Positions 22,701-30,433 of a stretch of DNA of 64,000 bases are shown piece after piece. A program made the translations under genes and the position numbers. How positions within the stretch are numbered: position 1 is the stretch's first letter; each line of letters starts with the position of its first letter. The notes beneath the pieces are model-generated. The model worked only from the letters and a program-made list of their open reading frames with translations. It was not told the origin of the DNA and did not search any database. The DNA is from Limnomonas spitsbergensis (lineage: Eukaryota; Chlorophyta; Chlorophyceae; Chlamydomonadales): assembly GCA_037349105.1 (NCBI GenBank), contig JAYJMM010000081.1, positions 744,001-808,000 on the forward strand, read 5' to 3'.

Positions 22701-23979
22701 ACGCCTCAGGGTGTATATCTTTATTTCTTTCTTTGCGACTGAGCTATATGTCAGCTTCAATCCTTCCTCCGGCCGTAGGCCCCAGGCATGGCCAGTCATG
22801 CTGCCTGCTGTAGGCCGCCTGCTGTAGGCCGGTGCAAATATGGTCCAAATCAGGCTGTTGGTGGCAGCGGGGCGGCCTGCCAAAGGTGGACTCGTAGCTG
22901 GGAAAATGAACACTGAAGTTGCATAAAGGCTGTCTCCGGGGACATAGGAGGCTGCCTACCTGCTCTGAAAGTACCACCTGCCATGAGCATAGAAAGTCCT
23001 CTCCATTCGCCCTCATAAACAGCATGGGCCTCAATCCTCTTGGTTCCCAATCTGCCAGGACTCGTGTGGCGTATCCTGGCCCTGTCAACCTACCCTGACA
23101 CTCTCTACCTGCATGGGCCCTCTGAACCTGCCGTTAGAGGTCCGGATCTGGCACTCACCTCCCAATCTGCCTGGACATGCCTCACGTGTTCTGGCCCTGT
23201 CAACCTACCCCTGACACTCTCTACCTGCATGGACCCTCTAATTCTCTGAACCTGCCGTTAGAGGTCCAGATCTGGCACTCACCTCCCTCCCCTATCACGC
23301 GCTTGATGGTGATTGCATCGCCAGTGTCATCATCCAGGAGCACCACTAGCGGCTCCGTTGCCAGGCCAGAGGTGGACCTGCGCACGCTGCAGTTGCTCAG
23401 GTTTGAGAGGTTGCGGCGCACGCGGGGCGCCAGCATACCGGACTTGTCCACAAGCTGATCCAGAGCCACGCCATCCTCCTTGCAGGCATCAGCAAACATG
23501 GCGACAAAGCTGTCCTTGGAGGCGCGGCGCTCGCTGCCGGTGCCAACGAAGCTGTTTGTTTGCTGGCTGCTGCATGCATGCTGGCACTCTTCCGGCAGGG
23601 TGCTGTTGCCATGCTGGCTGTCATACGGCAGGGTGCTGTTTGCAATGTGGCTGTCTCGCTGCGGAACTTGTGGGGCTCTGATTGAAGGGCATGGCAAAGA
23701 CTCTGGCACCACCGCAGCTGGTTCTGCGACCGCTGGTGCCTCCGCTGCTGCTGGTTCTGCGGTTGCACCCGCCGAAAGGTCTACTGTGTGTGATTCCTCG
23801 CTCGCGCTGTTGGCCACGATCTTATCGTGTGCAGCAACATCGGCCTCCTCCTTCTTCGCCCTCGGCAACTCGGCATGGGGCTCATCGCGTATTTCATACC
23901 GAGACGCGGCAGATCCGTGACCCAGCTCGTCGATGAAGAGTGTTTTGGGATCCCTCTCTTTGGATTGAAAACATCCCAT
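7758..23979 (-). CDS. Membrane-anchored protein kinase (TKL-like), multi-exon
   Basis: Ser/Thr or dual-specificity kinase. Exons in order: 23979-23283, 22116-21995, 21785-21654, 20832-20740, 20040-19876, 17673-17635, one not found, 15149-15074, 13803-13781, 12253-12174, 11942-11863, 11103-11013, probably 9293-9087, and tentatively 7952-7758 (Gln/Pro-rich end with TGA). All listed junctions are GT-AG and phase-compatible. The N-terminus MGCFQSK suits N-myristoylation at Gly2 and palmitoylation at Cys3. Residues about 10-215 are Ala/Ser/Glu-rich and probably disordered. Kinase motifs: glycine loop VIGEGGYGRVFLAEY, lysine in VAVK, helix-C Glu in MVQFEALV, hinge FMIMELCSLG, catalytic HGDLK, DFG in ADFGFARF, activation end GTVTHQPPEML, then DIFSFGIMMWELFT and ERCWAKDPNRRP. 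The missing exon must lie in 15150-17634, have length 3n+1, and encode the segment between HGDLK and DFG; LLATMKIA near 15,540-15,565 is a weak candidate lacking a good donor. Exon 9 is only 23 nt. Confidence 0.88.
8425..8625. repeat. 97-bp direct duplication, CAG-rich
   Basis: GGAATAGCATCAGCAGCAAT begins at 8,425 and again at 8,522. Both copies carry the same CAGCAGCAG and GGAGGAGCAGCATTCC blocks. It lies in the putative last intron of the kinase gene. Confidence 0.85.
8676..8822. repeat. 66-bp direct duplication
   Basis: AACACCACAGGGTTGACCC occurs at 8,691 and 8,757. Both copies continue through TTTGAGCAATTGAGCC and CCTACACACAGCATGAACCC with very few differences, indicating a fairly recent duplication. 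Confidence 0.85.
9293..9423. other. AT-rich TGTGCATAT repeat spacer
   Basis: GTGCATATTGTGCATATTGAGC-like short repeats lie immediately before the first MITE copy. Related TTGAGCAGA/TGAGCATAC motifs occur between the two MITEs at 9,600-9,635. Confidence 0.5.
9385..9557. mobile_element. MITE copy 1 (TA-flanked foldback element)
   Basis: The left end is GATTTGCTTTGCCTTCCCTC; the right end, AGGGAAGGCAAATCAAAT, is its reverse complement with a few mismatches. A TA dinucleotide precedes it (9,383-9,384). The size is about 173 bp and there is no coding capacity. It belongs to the same family as 9,641-9,821 and 40,767-40,948. TA target sites and short inverted ends suggest mobilisation by a Tc1/mariner-type transposase, which is an inference. 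Confidence 0.75.
9641..9821. mobile_element. MITE copy 2, with intact TA target duplication
   Basis: The element starts GATTTGCTTTGCCTTCCCTC and ends GAGGGAAGGCAAACCAAATC, an inverted repeat of about 20 bp. TA occurs at both borders (9,639-9,640 and 9,822-9,823). The length is 181 bp, with no ORF of note. The interior shares GTTTGGGGTTGAGGGA and ATGAATATACTACTCAT with the copy at 40.8 kb. Confidence 0.85.
10090..10465. mobile_element. Degenerate MITE-related remnants
   Basis: CGCCTTCCCTCATGAC at 10,096 and AATTATGAGGGAAGGCAA at 10,434-10,452 are diverged inverted ends of the same MITE family, with a partial TGCCTTTCCTCGG end near 10,300. The interior is too diverged to define single elements. 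Confidence 0.55.
10470..11012 (-). repeat. GTAGCTGAA repeats and donor copies of kinase exon 12
   Basis: Downstream of the exon ending at 11,013 (…CAGCGGTTACAG before GTCAGT), minus-strand copies of the exon end plus donor recur near 10,940-10,915 (GCAGCGGTTGCAGGTCAGTG) and 10,805-10,775 (degenerate). They are interspersed with many forward GTAGCTGAA motifs. The intron therefore carries decoy-like copies of its own 5' splice junction. Confidence 0.75.
11110..11440. repeat. Interstitial telomere-like repeats
   Basis: Irregular runs of GGGTTTAGGGT and GGTTAGGGTTTA alternate with GTATAACAGGAGGGAGCAG-type blocks, giving four to five degenerate units of about 60 bp. TTTAGGG is the plant/green-algal telomere unit. 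The stretch lies in the kinase intron 11,104-11,862. Confidence 0.75.
11640..11862 (-). repeat. Donor-side copies of kinase exon 11
   Basis: The exon ends CCCGGCCAG followed by GTGAAGG (exon end at 11,863). In the downstream intron, blocks reading GGGGTCCCGGCCAGGTGAAG or its degenerate forms recur about every 45 bp at roughly 11,845, 11,800, 11,760, 11,715, 11,680 and 11,655. They are separated by telomere-like TTTAGGG motifs, so the array unit is the 5' splice junction itself. Confidence 0.8.
12030..12173 (-). repeat. Donor-side copy of kinase exon 10
   Basis: The exon ends AAACATGTGTACCAG before GTGGGAGG. Almost the same block, GCAAAACATGTGTACCAGGT, recurs at about 12,075-12,055 with its own GT donor. 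G-rich spacers of GAGGGTGCACGGG type separate the copies. Confidence 0.8.
12254..13070 (-). repeat. Acceptor-side copies of kinase exon 10
   Basis: The exon begins after ACCCTCATCAG with GGACCATGATGCC. In the upstream intron, minus-strand degenerate copies (CCTCATCAGGAACCATTACG, CCATCCCTCAGGGACCATGA, CATCATGGACCATTATGCC and others) recur near 12,550, 12,640, 12,815, 12,905, 12,970 and 13,020. Spacers consist of GGGTCAAGGGTTTAGGG-like sequence. Confidence 0.7.
13060..13380. repeat. GGGGCACGATGACAT minisatellite
   Basis: Irregular units of about 40 bp contain AGGCAGGGGGCACGAAGAGG and GGGGCATGATGACAT. They lie in the kinase intron between exons 9 and 10. Confidence 0.65.
13400..13745. repeat. 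Degenerate copy of the 53-bp minisatellite of 56.7-57.9 kb
   Basis: Units contain GGCACAGGTTGAGCCGGAT and CCAAGGTAGCACGA-like blocks, the same two motifs that make up the large array at 56,690-57,950. Units here are more diverged and irregular. The two arrays sit in introns of unrelated genes. Confidence 0.8.
14140..15060. repeat. CTTAATCCTCCTCAAACC array
   Basis: About 900 bp are composed almost entirely of ATCCTCCTCAAACC blocks joined by CCTAA, CTTA or CCTTTACCCTTA linkers, with higher-order units of about 100 bp (TCAAACTTCCTTTGCCCTTA recurs). It begins next to the donor of kinase exon 8 (exon end 15,074). Linkers resemble the CCCTAAA telomere motif. Confidence 0.85.
15150..15410 (-). repeat. 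Acceptor-side copies of the kinase DFG exon
   Basis: The real exon starts at 15,149 with ATTTCGGTTTTGCTCGCTTC (encoding DFGFARF). In the upstream intron two diverged copies occur near 15,275-15,225 and 15,395-15,330. The outer one keeps the CCTGCAG acceptor and ATTTCGGTATCACTCG. Both retain the downstream GGCCCCCAACC-like block. The copies are about 120 bp apart. Confidence 0.85.
16150..16330. repeat. 24-27-bp CCCCTGCCTTGGTCG array
   Basis: Seven or so units of CTTGGTCGCCCCTGCCCCTGC with small changes lie in the kinase intron between exons 6 and 8. The open frames on both strands reflect the repeat only. Confidence 0.8.
16700..17100. repeat. CAACAAACTGCAGCAA repeat
   Basis: The block is made of AACAAACTGCAGCAACGCTG units of irregular length. 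In reverse complement they form strings of TTGCAGCGTTGCTGCAG, which resemble multiple 3' splice acceptors. They lie in the kinase intron that should contain the unfound exon 7. Confidence 0.7.
17330..17634 (-). repeat. Donor-side copies of the kinase HGDLK exon
   Basis: The 39-nt exon 17,673-17,635 encodes YIHEHGIVHGDLK and ends before GTGCGC. Downstream copies occur at about 17,590-17,545, 17,525-17,480 (encoding ILHGDLK before GTGCGAG) and 17,375-17,335. They are diverged and lack good acceptors, so the first exon is taken as the functional one. Confidence 0.85.
17800..18935 (-). repeat. 52-bp array related to the acceptor of the HGDLK exon
   Basis: About 21 units of 52 bp occur. On the minus strand the unit contains CCCCCTTGTGCATAGCATTC; the copy at about 17,840-17,810 reads CCCCCTTGTGCAGTACATTC with an intact acceptor, and the real exon reads CCTTTGCAGTACATTCATGA. 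The array therefore looks like an expansion of an acceptor-plus-exon segment with later loss of the AG. Two unit variants (AGGAGAGG and AGAAGAGG) alternate. Confidence 0.8.
19060..19875 (-). repeat. Donor-side tandem copies of kinase exon 5
   Basis: The end of exon 5 (encoding LWDVWAVLQILLEVVEALK, then GTGTGAGGG) is repeated about six times at 80-88-bp spacing between 19,380 and 19,875, with a diverged copy near 19,150-19,090. Each copy keeps the donor, and units are linked by CCCTCAACCCTCA-like sequence. Copies are highly similar, implying recent expansion. Confidence 0.9.
20041..20170 (-). repeat. Acceptor-side copy of kinase exon 5
   Basis: Bases about 20,165-20,110, read on the minus strand, give TTAAATGGATCGTATGGGTC and GGCCAGCGGTCCGCCACCC. 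This is a diverged copy of the first 45 bases of exon 5 (TTGGATGGATCCGGCAGGTC). It shows that upstream copies accompany the downstream ones for the same exon. Confidence 0.7.
20410..20739 (-). repeat. Donor-side copies of kinase exon 4
   Basis: Five copies of the exon end (…GGAGCCTTCCACCATCCG before GTGAGAGG) recur near 20,440, 20,500, 20,555, 20,620 and 20,690 with substitutions such as AACCTTCCACGATCATGT. They are spaced roughly 60-65 bp and joined by CCCTAAACC-like linkers. Confidence 0.85.
20833..21270 (-). repeat. Acceptor-side copies of kinase exon 4
   Basis: The exon starts GCCAACGTGCAGTATGAGTG. In the upstream intron four copies of this block (for example GGCCAATGTGCAGTACGAGT at 21,120-21,150) recur about every 95 bp near 20,955, 21,035, 21,130 and 21,235. 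Some still encode EWFMI-like peptide. Exon 4 thus has copies of its 5' half upstream and of its 3' half downstream. Confidence 0.85.
21370..21653 (-). repeat. Donor-side copies of kinase exon 3
   Basis: Three copies of the last ~60 bases of exon 3 plus donor (AACACCACGGCAGCC and GGACGGGTGAGAGGG landmarks) lie at about 21,620-21,560, 21,540-21,465 and 21,440-21,385. They retain GAGGGCCTGC-like sequence after the donor. Confidence 0.85.
22160..22235 (-). repeat. Acceptor-side copy of kinase exon 2
   Basis: This is a diverged copy of the first two thirds of exon 2 (encoding the end of the glycine loop through VAVK): minus strand GGATATGGCCAAGTCTTCCT against the real GGCTATGGCCGAGTCTTTCT. It lacks a good AG acceptor. 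Confidence 0.85.
22370..22930. repeat. Dispersed-repeat block in kinase intron 1
   Basis: Two segments (about 22,365-22,440 and 22,680-22,745) share CTTCCTTAATCCACGCCTCAGGGYGTAT. Bases about 22,770-22,900 carry, in reverse, the dispersed element with TTTGGACC and GGCAGGCCGCCCCGC landmarks also found near 0.5, 5.4 and 58.9 kb. Confidence 0.6.
23040..23282 (-). repeat. Donor-side copies of kinase exon 1
   Basis: After the real donor (GGTGAGTGCCAGATCTGGAC at 23,283-23,263), an almost identical GTGAGTGCCAGATCCGGACC block recurs at about 23,160-23,140. AACGGCAGGTTCAGAG and GGTAGAGAGTGTCAGGG landmarks repeat three times over the segment. Confidence 0.8.
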
Positions 23980-24880
23980 GAAGCCGCAAAGTGCTGCGTA
24001 GGCCGAGATGGGTGTTTGCTACCGGTAGCACCTATCAACAGACTTCCGGTATGTGCAACTTGGATCAAACTTTCGTAAAGCATGGGAAGGACGTCATTAG
24101 AGAGATGGGGGGTGGGCGAGGCTTGCTAAAACGCAGTGTTAGATTTCAGCTAAGCCCTGGCCTCTTCAGTCATGAAACATTGATGTCGTAAAATGTTACA
24201 AGGTTCCATGGGCCTCCGACAGTATTTAAGCGGAGAAGCTGATAAGCACGTCCGGCGCGTCCTTGCACATCCGTGTTTCAGTCGTATGGTTTCGGCGCCG
24301 ATCCGTCATGTTGAGGACCTACATGCGTTTGTTATTGATGACCCGGTGTACGGCATTTAAAATCCCGTATTCCTCAAGCCACGCTCAGGCGTTTTCTTTC
24401 TTTCTTTCACCCACCCCACACCCCACCCCCACGCCCATGCGTAAGTCGGGCGCATATTTCGCACTTATGCATCTATTTTTTAAGATCTCGATAGCATTAG
24501 TCTCTGACCGCGATCTGGCCTCTTTGCCTCATCTCAACGGCTCAACCGACCAACCAGCCAACCAACCAACCAACCTGACAAGATTGACCCCCCAGATCCA
24601 CTTCCGTCCTGGAAATTTTGAAGAAACCCATCAATACTGGAAGCCCTGAATCTCCCCCATACGTATACCAAACATGTGGTTACTGTACAAGTATGTGGTT
24701 ACTGTAATAAGTCATCCAACACAAACCGAGTCCTGAATGTGTACATAACTGAAGTTTCCGAATGCCAACCCCTTGTGTTCTTAGCGTGCCCCCCCCCGAC
24801 GCACCCAAATATAAAGAAAATCCCCTAGGGGCGTGCCCCCCCCTGCCCGGGCGCACCATCATGCACCACACCGTAATACC
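23980..24880. other. Kinase 5' flank; no gene seen
   Basis: This is the presumed promoter and 5' UTR of the minus-strand kinase. No clear TATA box or coding exon was found. It contains ACCAACCAACCAACC at about 24,550 and an AT-rich stretch. Bases 24,660-24,720 repeat CAAACATGTGGTTACTGTA-like sequence twice. Confidence 0.4.
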
Positions 24881-24884
24881 TATA

Positions 24885-25188
24885 TTTTCAACACTTTTTG
24901 TACCGGGGCAGGCTTGGATAGGAGGCTCTGACTTTTGTTGAGGACGTTATACGCTTTGTTGAGGCCTAAATTTGTTGATTTTCTTTGCCTTCTTGGGGAA
25001 TAGGCTTGAGAGGGGCAAAGATATTTCGGGCTGCCTTTTCCTTTTATTTGGGGGGGTAGTTCTTTCTCCATTGTGATCTTCTCCTTCTTTCCCTCTTACC
25101 TTAAGTTTATTTTCTTCCAACGGGACAGATGGGCGCCCACGCGGCCGAGCCTTTTTGAGCAGGGCCCAGAGGTGTTATGTCATTGACC
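24885..25188 (+). mobile_element. 5'-truncated LINE: ORF end and 3' UTR
   Basis: It begins in the C-terminal coding end (TTGTACCGGGGCAGGCTTGG, compare 29,331) and continues through a pyrimidine-rich 3' UTR. It ends with the family tail GGGCGCCCACGCGGCCGAGC, then TTGAGCAGGGCCCAGAGGTG and GTCATTGACC. 5' truncation is typical of target-primed insertion. Confidence 0.75.
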
Positions 25189-25189
25189 T

Positions 25190-25775
25190 ATCTAGGATAA
25201 GACCCTCCTAAGTATACCGTACCATACCGTATGGTAAAAATGATTAATTGACTACAAGTATTACGGCATGGTACATGAGGGTGCCCCCTATGTTCTGTCT
25301 GACAGCGAGCTGCATGTCGGCCGCCATGGCAGCCGACATGAGTGGGATGTCGTGTTGTGCTGCTGGTGCTACTGCCTACTGTTGCGTTGCAAATGCGGAG
25401 TACTGGCTGCCACCAACCTCGTTGTAACGGCTGGATATGCAACACTCTCTGCCCCCCCAGCAGCTGGTGGCGGAGGCAGGTAGCCTGGCCCCGCAGCCTG
25501 GCGCAGGTGTTGAAGTAAGCTGGACTGCAACCTGCTCTTGAGGCAGTGCCGCCGCCGGAAGTGACCGGTGGCCCACAGCCCCACACCTTATCCCCGTAGT
25601 TGGCTGCAAGCGCTACATAGACAGACGACAACCGCATGCGTGTAGGCAGATGATGCCTCAGACGCACATTGGCAGCCATGCGGCGGATACGGTGCAGCGC
25701 AGCAGCCAGAGGCAATACTCCACCTTGCATGGGCTTCTGCATGTTGCAGCTCTTGTGCTGGATGATGCCCACGAC
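25190..25775 (-). pseudogene. LINE reverse-transcriptase C-terminal fragment
   Basis: The minus-strand frame starting at 25,772 is homologous to the plus-strand frame at 59,606: both share GIIQH, MQK.MQG, RIRR.AA and IQPLQRGWW…VLR. It matches the region after the reverse transcriptase domain of non-LTR retrotransposons, where 'L.....PL...W...LRF.N' is conserved. The ORF is shifted and cut internally. It directly abuts a plus-strand LINE tail at 25,188, so two fragments face each other. Confidence 0.7.
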
Positions 25776-25799
25776 TTTGAATACTTGATTTTGTTTAGT

Positions 25800-26010
25800 T
25801 GAGGGCTGGGATCTGGACGGTCTAAGGAATCTCCTTTCCCCGTTTTCCTGTCTGTTTCTTTCCTTTATCCTCTTCCGATTTCTTTATTTTCCTCTCGACC
25901 AGACAGTCGGGCGCCCACGCGGCCGCTTTTGTAAGCATGACCCAAAGTGAATGACGTAACACCTCTGGGCCTTGCTCAAAATAAACTCGGCCATGTCGGC
26001 AAACAAAAAG
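25800..26010. mobile_element. Two LINE 3' tails in tail-to-tail orientation
   Basis: GGGCGCCCACGCGGCC (plus tail, about 25,910) is followed within 40 bp by AACACCTCTGGGCC…CTCGGCC (reverse tail, about 25,956-26,000). Two opposite insertions, or an inversion at the tail, are implied. Confidence 0.65.
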
Positions 26011-26245
26011 CCTAGATGAGAGGGAAGGCACGAGAGAAAGAAAGGAATAGACTCTTCCAAAGAGGCATGGCCCAACGTCAGTCATTAACAGGCTTCACCA
26101 ACCTTGTTGTGCCATTCCACAGGTACCTCTGATGTAGCTTATGGAGTCCGTCCCCATTAGCAACCAAAATTGTTGCTTGGTAGCACTTCGGCTGTTTGGG
26201 GACTTCACATATTTGCAGGCTTGGTAAAGTGAATTAATTAATTCA

Positions 26246-27330
26246 ATGTCAGGTCTCCAACAAGCAGCTACGTTTTTTGTGAGGGGGGAGTCCGTCCCCA
26301 CATGTAGGTCAGTTGCAAAGACATATTTATCATGCTCGGTGGTTGTGTGTTCGTTGCTAGCCCAGGGAGGTCACTGGTCTTCGCTGGCTGTCCTAGCGTA
26401 TATAGTGAAGCCTATTCTGTTTTATGGGTGTGAAATTTGGGGAGCAGGTGTCGTTGCGAAAGGAGTCGGCTTGACAGATACTGGTTTCTCTAGAGATTTG
26501 GAGGTAATTCACGAGGGTTTCTTTAGGCAGTGTCTGGGTCTTCGTAAGTCTGTGGGCGAATATGTACTCATGAGTGAACTGCACCGTGAACCCCTTATCC
26601 TAAGTATTTTTCAGCAGACCCTAGTGAGTTTCTGGAATATAATTAATCTGAGGCCTGACGATGACCTTGTGAAATGGCTATGCAGGGAAGTTGTGATTTG
26701 GCGAAGGCTGGCTTTTCACTTTGTTGGGCTGGTTTTCTGTCTAAGATATTGATAACTCTAAGTATTGATTTATTGACTGCTTCAGCCAATACCTCTTTGG
26801 ATATTGAGGTCATTCTGAATTCAGCTAGGGATCAGTGGCTTTCCAAAATTTCCAGGGACATGCCGCGTATGGCCCTGTTAGTACACTGTGCTACTCCTGA
26901 CTCAGAAGGCCCGGGGGCAAGTTGTTTACATTATCTGAGTGGTTCTAAATTAAGCGTGATGTGAAGGAGAATTTCTGGTACAATTTGAGCAAGCCTACTA
27001 TCATTTTCGCTGTAGCCCGGTATCGGATGGGGTCGCATTGGCTGAATGTTGAGACGGGGCGCTTTGAGAAACCTTGTGTGCCTCGTAGCGAGAGGATTTG
27101 TAGATGTTGAAATCTTAAATGTCGGGAGGATGAGCTTCACATGATTTACTGCCCGTTCTATACAGACATTCGTTTTCAATTTAACCTTACTTTCCATAAT
27201 TTCCTAGAGGACGAGGATGAGGCCATGAAAGGGCACGCAAATGGAGTGTGGGGCAAACTAAATGCAGATGATTCTGCATCTGTGTTCTGGAAAAGTTTGG
27301 TTCTTTTATCTTTCAGTGTATGATGAAAAG
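26246..27330 (+). pseudogene. Degraded LINE: RT C-terminus and terminal region
   Basis: The first segment (26,246-26,750) contains PILFYGCEIWGAG, EVIHEGFFRQCLGLRKS and ELHREPLILSIFQQ, the classical region following reverse transcriptase in non-LTR elements. A later segment (27,000-27,200) contains ARYRMGSHWLNVETGRF, a Cys-rich stretch and ELHMIYCPFY, equivalent to the C-terminal 'GSH.L.VE.GR…C..C….E..HM.…CP.Y' zinc knuckle. Frame changes between segments show it is inactive. It differs in sequence from the 29 and 60 kb copies, so a second LINE family is likely. Confidence 0.8.
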
Positions 27331-27384
27331 AGAGATCTGACATCTCAAAACTTTGCCAAATTTCCCGTTTCCCCATAAATTTAT

Positions 27385-28140
27385 TTGGCGGTGCTCAATC
27401 AAACTCTTTTGCACCACGTCATGTTTTATGGCTGGGGCTTATCTTCTGCACTATGGGGTTCATTCCCACGCCACTTTCGTGGTTGTGTGCTAGTTGCTTG
27501 CCCAGGGGGTTCACTGGTTTCCGCTTTCTATCCTAGTGTTTCAAGTGCCTGCCGGTGCAGTGTGCCGGTTTACGGGCACATGTCCCATGCATCAAATGTG
27601 ATACTCTGTTGCGAGGGGGGGGGGGGGGGAAACAAAAAATCGGCCCCATCCCCCTTTTTGTAGAGCTTGACGAGAGCGTTCCATAGCTGTTTTGCATGTT
27701 TTTTTGGCCCGGGGGGGGGGGGGAGATATGGGGGGGCAAAGTTAGGGGGGGGGTCCCCCCCAAAAATCATGTTTTTTCAAACTTCGTACCGTTTTTCTGT
27801 AGGTCTGTTGAGGCTGGCAGCGGCACCAATGTGTTCTCCTTGCCAACATGAGTCCATTACATCCTAAAATGTTGCTTGAATTACCACATGACCCCCTGCC
27901 CCCCCCACACTGAGGGTTTGGCTCCATTCGACACACCCTGAAAACAGCTGAGTCATTCTTAGTTGATTGTTGGCATGTCACCACCTAACAAATTGAAATA
28001 TACCAGTAGAAGCGCATTGACGAGCTGATAAAAAACACCCCTTACATGCCCTGTAATTTTGAATTGTGACTGACATATTTGAATTTCAATGGATTTGGGT
28101 GGCTCAGATCGGCAATAGTCTCCGAGATAGAATCAGTTTG
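27385..28140. mobile_element. Non-autonomous relative of the 46-48 kb transposon
   Basis: Bases 27,610-27,960 match 46,090-46,465 (shared: GGCCCCATCCCCCTTTTT, GAGAGCGTTCCATAGCTGTT, GAGGCTGGCAGCGGCACC, TGTTGCTTGAATTACCACAT). Bases 27,975-28,100 match 47,430-47,565 (AGCGCATTGACGAGCTGATA, ACATGCCCTGTAATTTTGA). The ORF-bearing interior of the 46 kb copy is absent, so this looks like an internal deletion derivative. Clear terminal TACCGTA ends were not found. Bases 27,385-27,600 are a LINE-like fragment resembling 26,330-26,400. Confidence 0.75.
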
Positions 28141-28780
28141 GGACTACAGTATCATCACTGCCCGTTTATAAAGAGTTGGGTGAAAACGTCCGTCAGAAAA
28201 GTCGGCGTTTTAAACTGCGGTCATCCTACTCCTCAAGCTTGCACAAGCAGTTCACAGTTAGGTAGAGGGTCCGCCCTCAGAAAGTGTAACCAGTGTCGGG
28301 GGGCCGGTTTCGGAGCAAAACTAAATCTGCTAGCACTGAACCGGAGATGACTCGCAAGTCTTCAGAGGGGACAACCTGACGGTTTGTAGCGCAGTGAACA
28401 GCCCAATAGCCGCTGGCCAAAGGGGTGCTCCAGGTAACCGAGGAGCATCAGAAGCTAAAGCGGAGGTTAGGGTGGGTGGGTTCGAAAGTTTAAAGGGCTT
28501 CAAGCTCAGACGTAAGAGGAAAAACTTTTCCGACTAAAGGTCTTTCAAAAGCTTAGCTCCTTTATGCCCCATATTGGGTTTCAGGGTTACGATCGAGCAT
28601 TTCCACTCTTTTAGCCCCCCAAATCCTTCAGGTTTGTGCATTACTATGCTCTAACCTTGCTCGTTCCGGAGGCGGGGGTGGCGGTGGGGGAGTGTAGGCT
28701 CGTTGGGTGCTCGCTGTCACAAAAAAGGAGGGCCTCTGATCCATCGATGCTGTCCGGGCATTTCTCTTTTTAGCCTGAGG
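28141..28780. other. No recognisable gene
   Basis: The stretch is unique-looking apart from a G-rich block near 28,670-28,700. No exon with a family signature was found on either strand. Confidence 0.4.
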
Positions 28781-28799
28781 TCTAGCTTAGACAACAGCA

Positions 28800-29735
28800 A
28801 CAACCTGCCTGGATAAGAGCCGTGCATACCGGAAATACTGCACAAGAGGAGCTTGACTGGGGAGCAGTTTCCCCCGGAATGTGTTCACATGCAGCCGCTC
28901 CCCGTCCCAGAGGTGCTGCAGCTAGTGGATGCCGCCTACAAGCAAGCACAGCTGGACTGGAGGCGACTGTCAGAGGAGTCATCAGGGACCCCACCACGGA
29001 GCATACTATGATAGGTCCGCGCCCGCATTCCACGCCTAGTTCCAACCCATGGTGCATGCCGAGCACATGCTGGAAGCCGCACCAGCAACAGTGTGTGTGC
29101 TTGTGCGCGCACCAACTTTTAGCCACGGCTCGGTGCAGCTGACACCAGAAGACGGCGTGAGCGGTCAACAACGTGAAGACGCACAGCTGCCAGCGGTGCT
29201 GGGCAAGGGGAGCTGGCGAGCATGTGGAGGATGCGCTGCATGTTTGCTTCCATTGCCCTAGCGTCAAGGACCATATTAGGTGGAGGGGTTGGGCGGGCCC
29301 CCCCAGAAGGCGCCACGGACTTCCATCAGTTGTACCGGGGCAGGCATGGGTGGGAGGCCCTGGCTTTTGTGGAGGACAAGGTTGACATTATCAAGAGCTG
29401 GCCTCTTGGGGAGCTGGGAATTTGGTGTCCTTTTCCTTCCATTTGGGGGCGAAGGGTTTTTTCCTATTTGTACCTCTCCTGCTTTCTCCTCTTTAATTTC
29501 CCCTTGTTCAGGTCTTTACTCTTAACGAGCGAAGAACCTTCGCACCGCCTTTCCTTTCTCTAGGGGGGCGATATGATTCTCTCCTTTGGGTTCTGCTAAA
29601 AGGGAAGTTAGCAGAAGTTCCTCTTTTCTTCTCTCCTTCTTCCAAACTCGTTTCCCCTTAAATTACCTTCTTAACTTAGTTTTCTGCATTTTCTAGCAGG
29701 TCTCAGAGGTGTATCGTCATTGACCAGCAACTGCA
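28800..29735 (+). pseudogene. LINE 3' end: zinc knuckle, C-terminus and 3' tail
   Basis: Bases 29,170-29,280 encode CQRCWARGAGEHVEDALHVC followed by FHCPS, a CxxC…H…C knuckle typical of LINE C-termini and close to the copy at 60,410-60,500. Next come LYRGRHGWEALAFVEDKVD and a pyrimidine-rich 3' UTR, ending near a CTCAGAGGTGTATCGTCATT tail (29,703). Upstream coding sequence is broken into several frames. Confidence 0.78.
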
Positions 29736-29859
29736 GCACCCCCTGCCTCAATCTTTGCACCCACGTCATCTTTATGACTACTGGTAGGGCTTATGTCCTA
29801 CACCACGGGTCTGGCCCATGCAAGCACTCTGAAGTTTGGCTTTGTCCAGGTATGGGGTC

Positions 29860-30110
29860 ATGACATCTGGCCGCCCACACGGCCAAGCCCTTCTGGGCAG
29901 GGCACTGGTGGTATATTCCGGGGCCACTGTTTTGCGGTCGTTTTCTGGGGGGACGGTCGCACAAGCCCAGGGGTGGCCACTGAGCGGTCACGGTTATATT
30001 GTTTACTTTGAGTTTATTTATTGCTCGAAACCGGACTTGTCGGCATCTGTCCCATGCATACAATGTGATGCTCTGCCGCACTCAACAATTCTACAAAATC
30101 CAGTCCCCTA
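29860..30110. mobile_element. LINE tail and fragment
   Basis: GCCGCCCACACGGCCAAGCC and TTCTGGGCAGGGC at 29,870-29,905 are a diverged LINE tail. TGTCCCATGCATACAATGTG at 30,049 matches 27,580-27,602, another fragment of the same element. Confidence 0.55.
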
Positions 30111-30433
30111 GCCAACTCCAACGAGCGGAGAATCCCGTAACTTGATTAACCCCTCCATCTTGCTGCGAAAAGAACCTTCCAACATTTGACTACCGCACGG
30201 ATCAATGCGTAGCCAGTCATGCCAAAGACACAGGCGATGACAAGGCACAGCACCTCACAGAGGTTTTAAGCGGTGATCAGCCGCCCTGAGGCCCGGACCA
30301 GGAATCGTCCCTAGACCCCACAGCTAACTTAACACCTCCTCTTGACCTTTACCAGACACAAAGCCCCTGGCTAATCCTTCCAGCTGCAGCCTCTTGCTCC
30401 TCCTTGCCGGGACTTGTGCCCCACACCTCGCGT

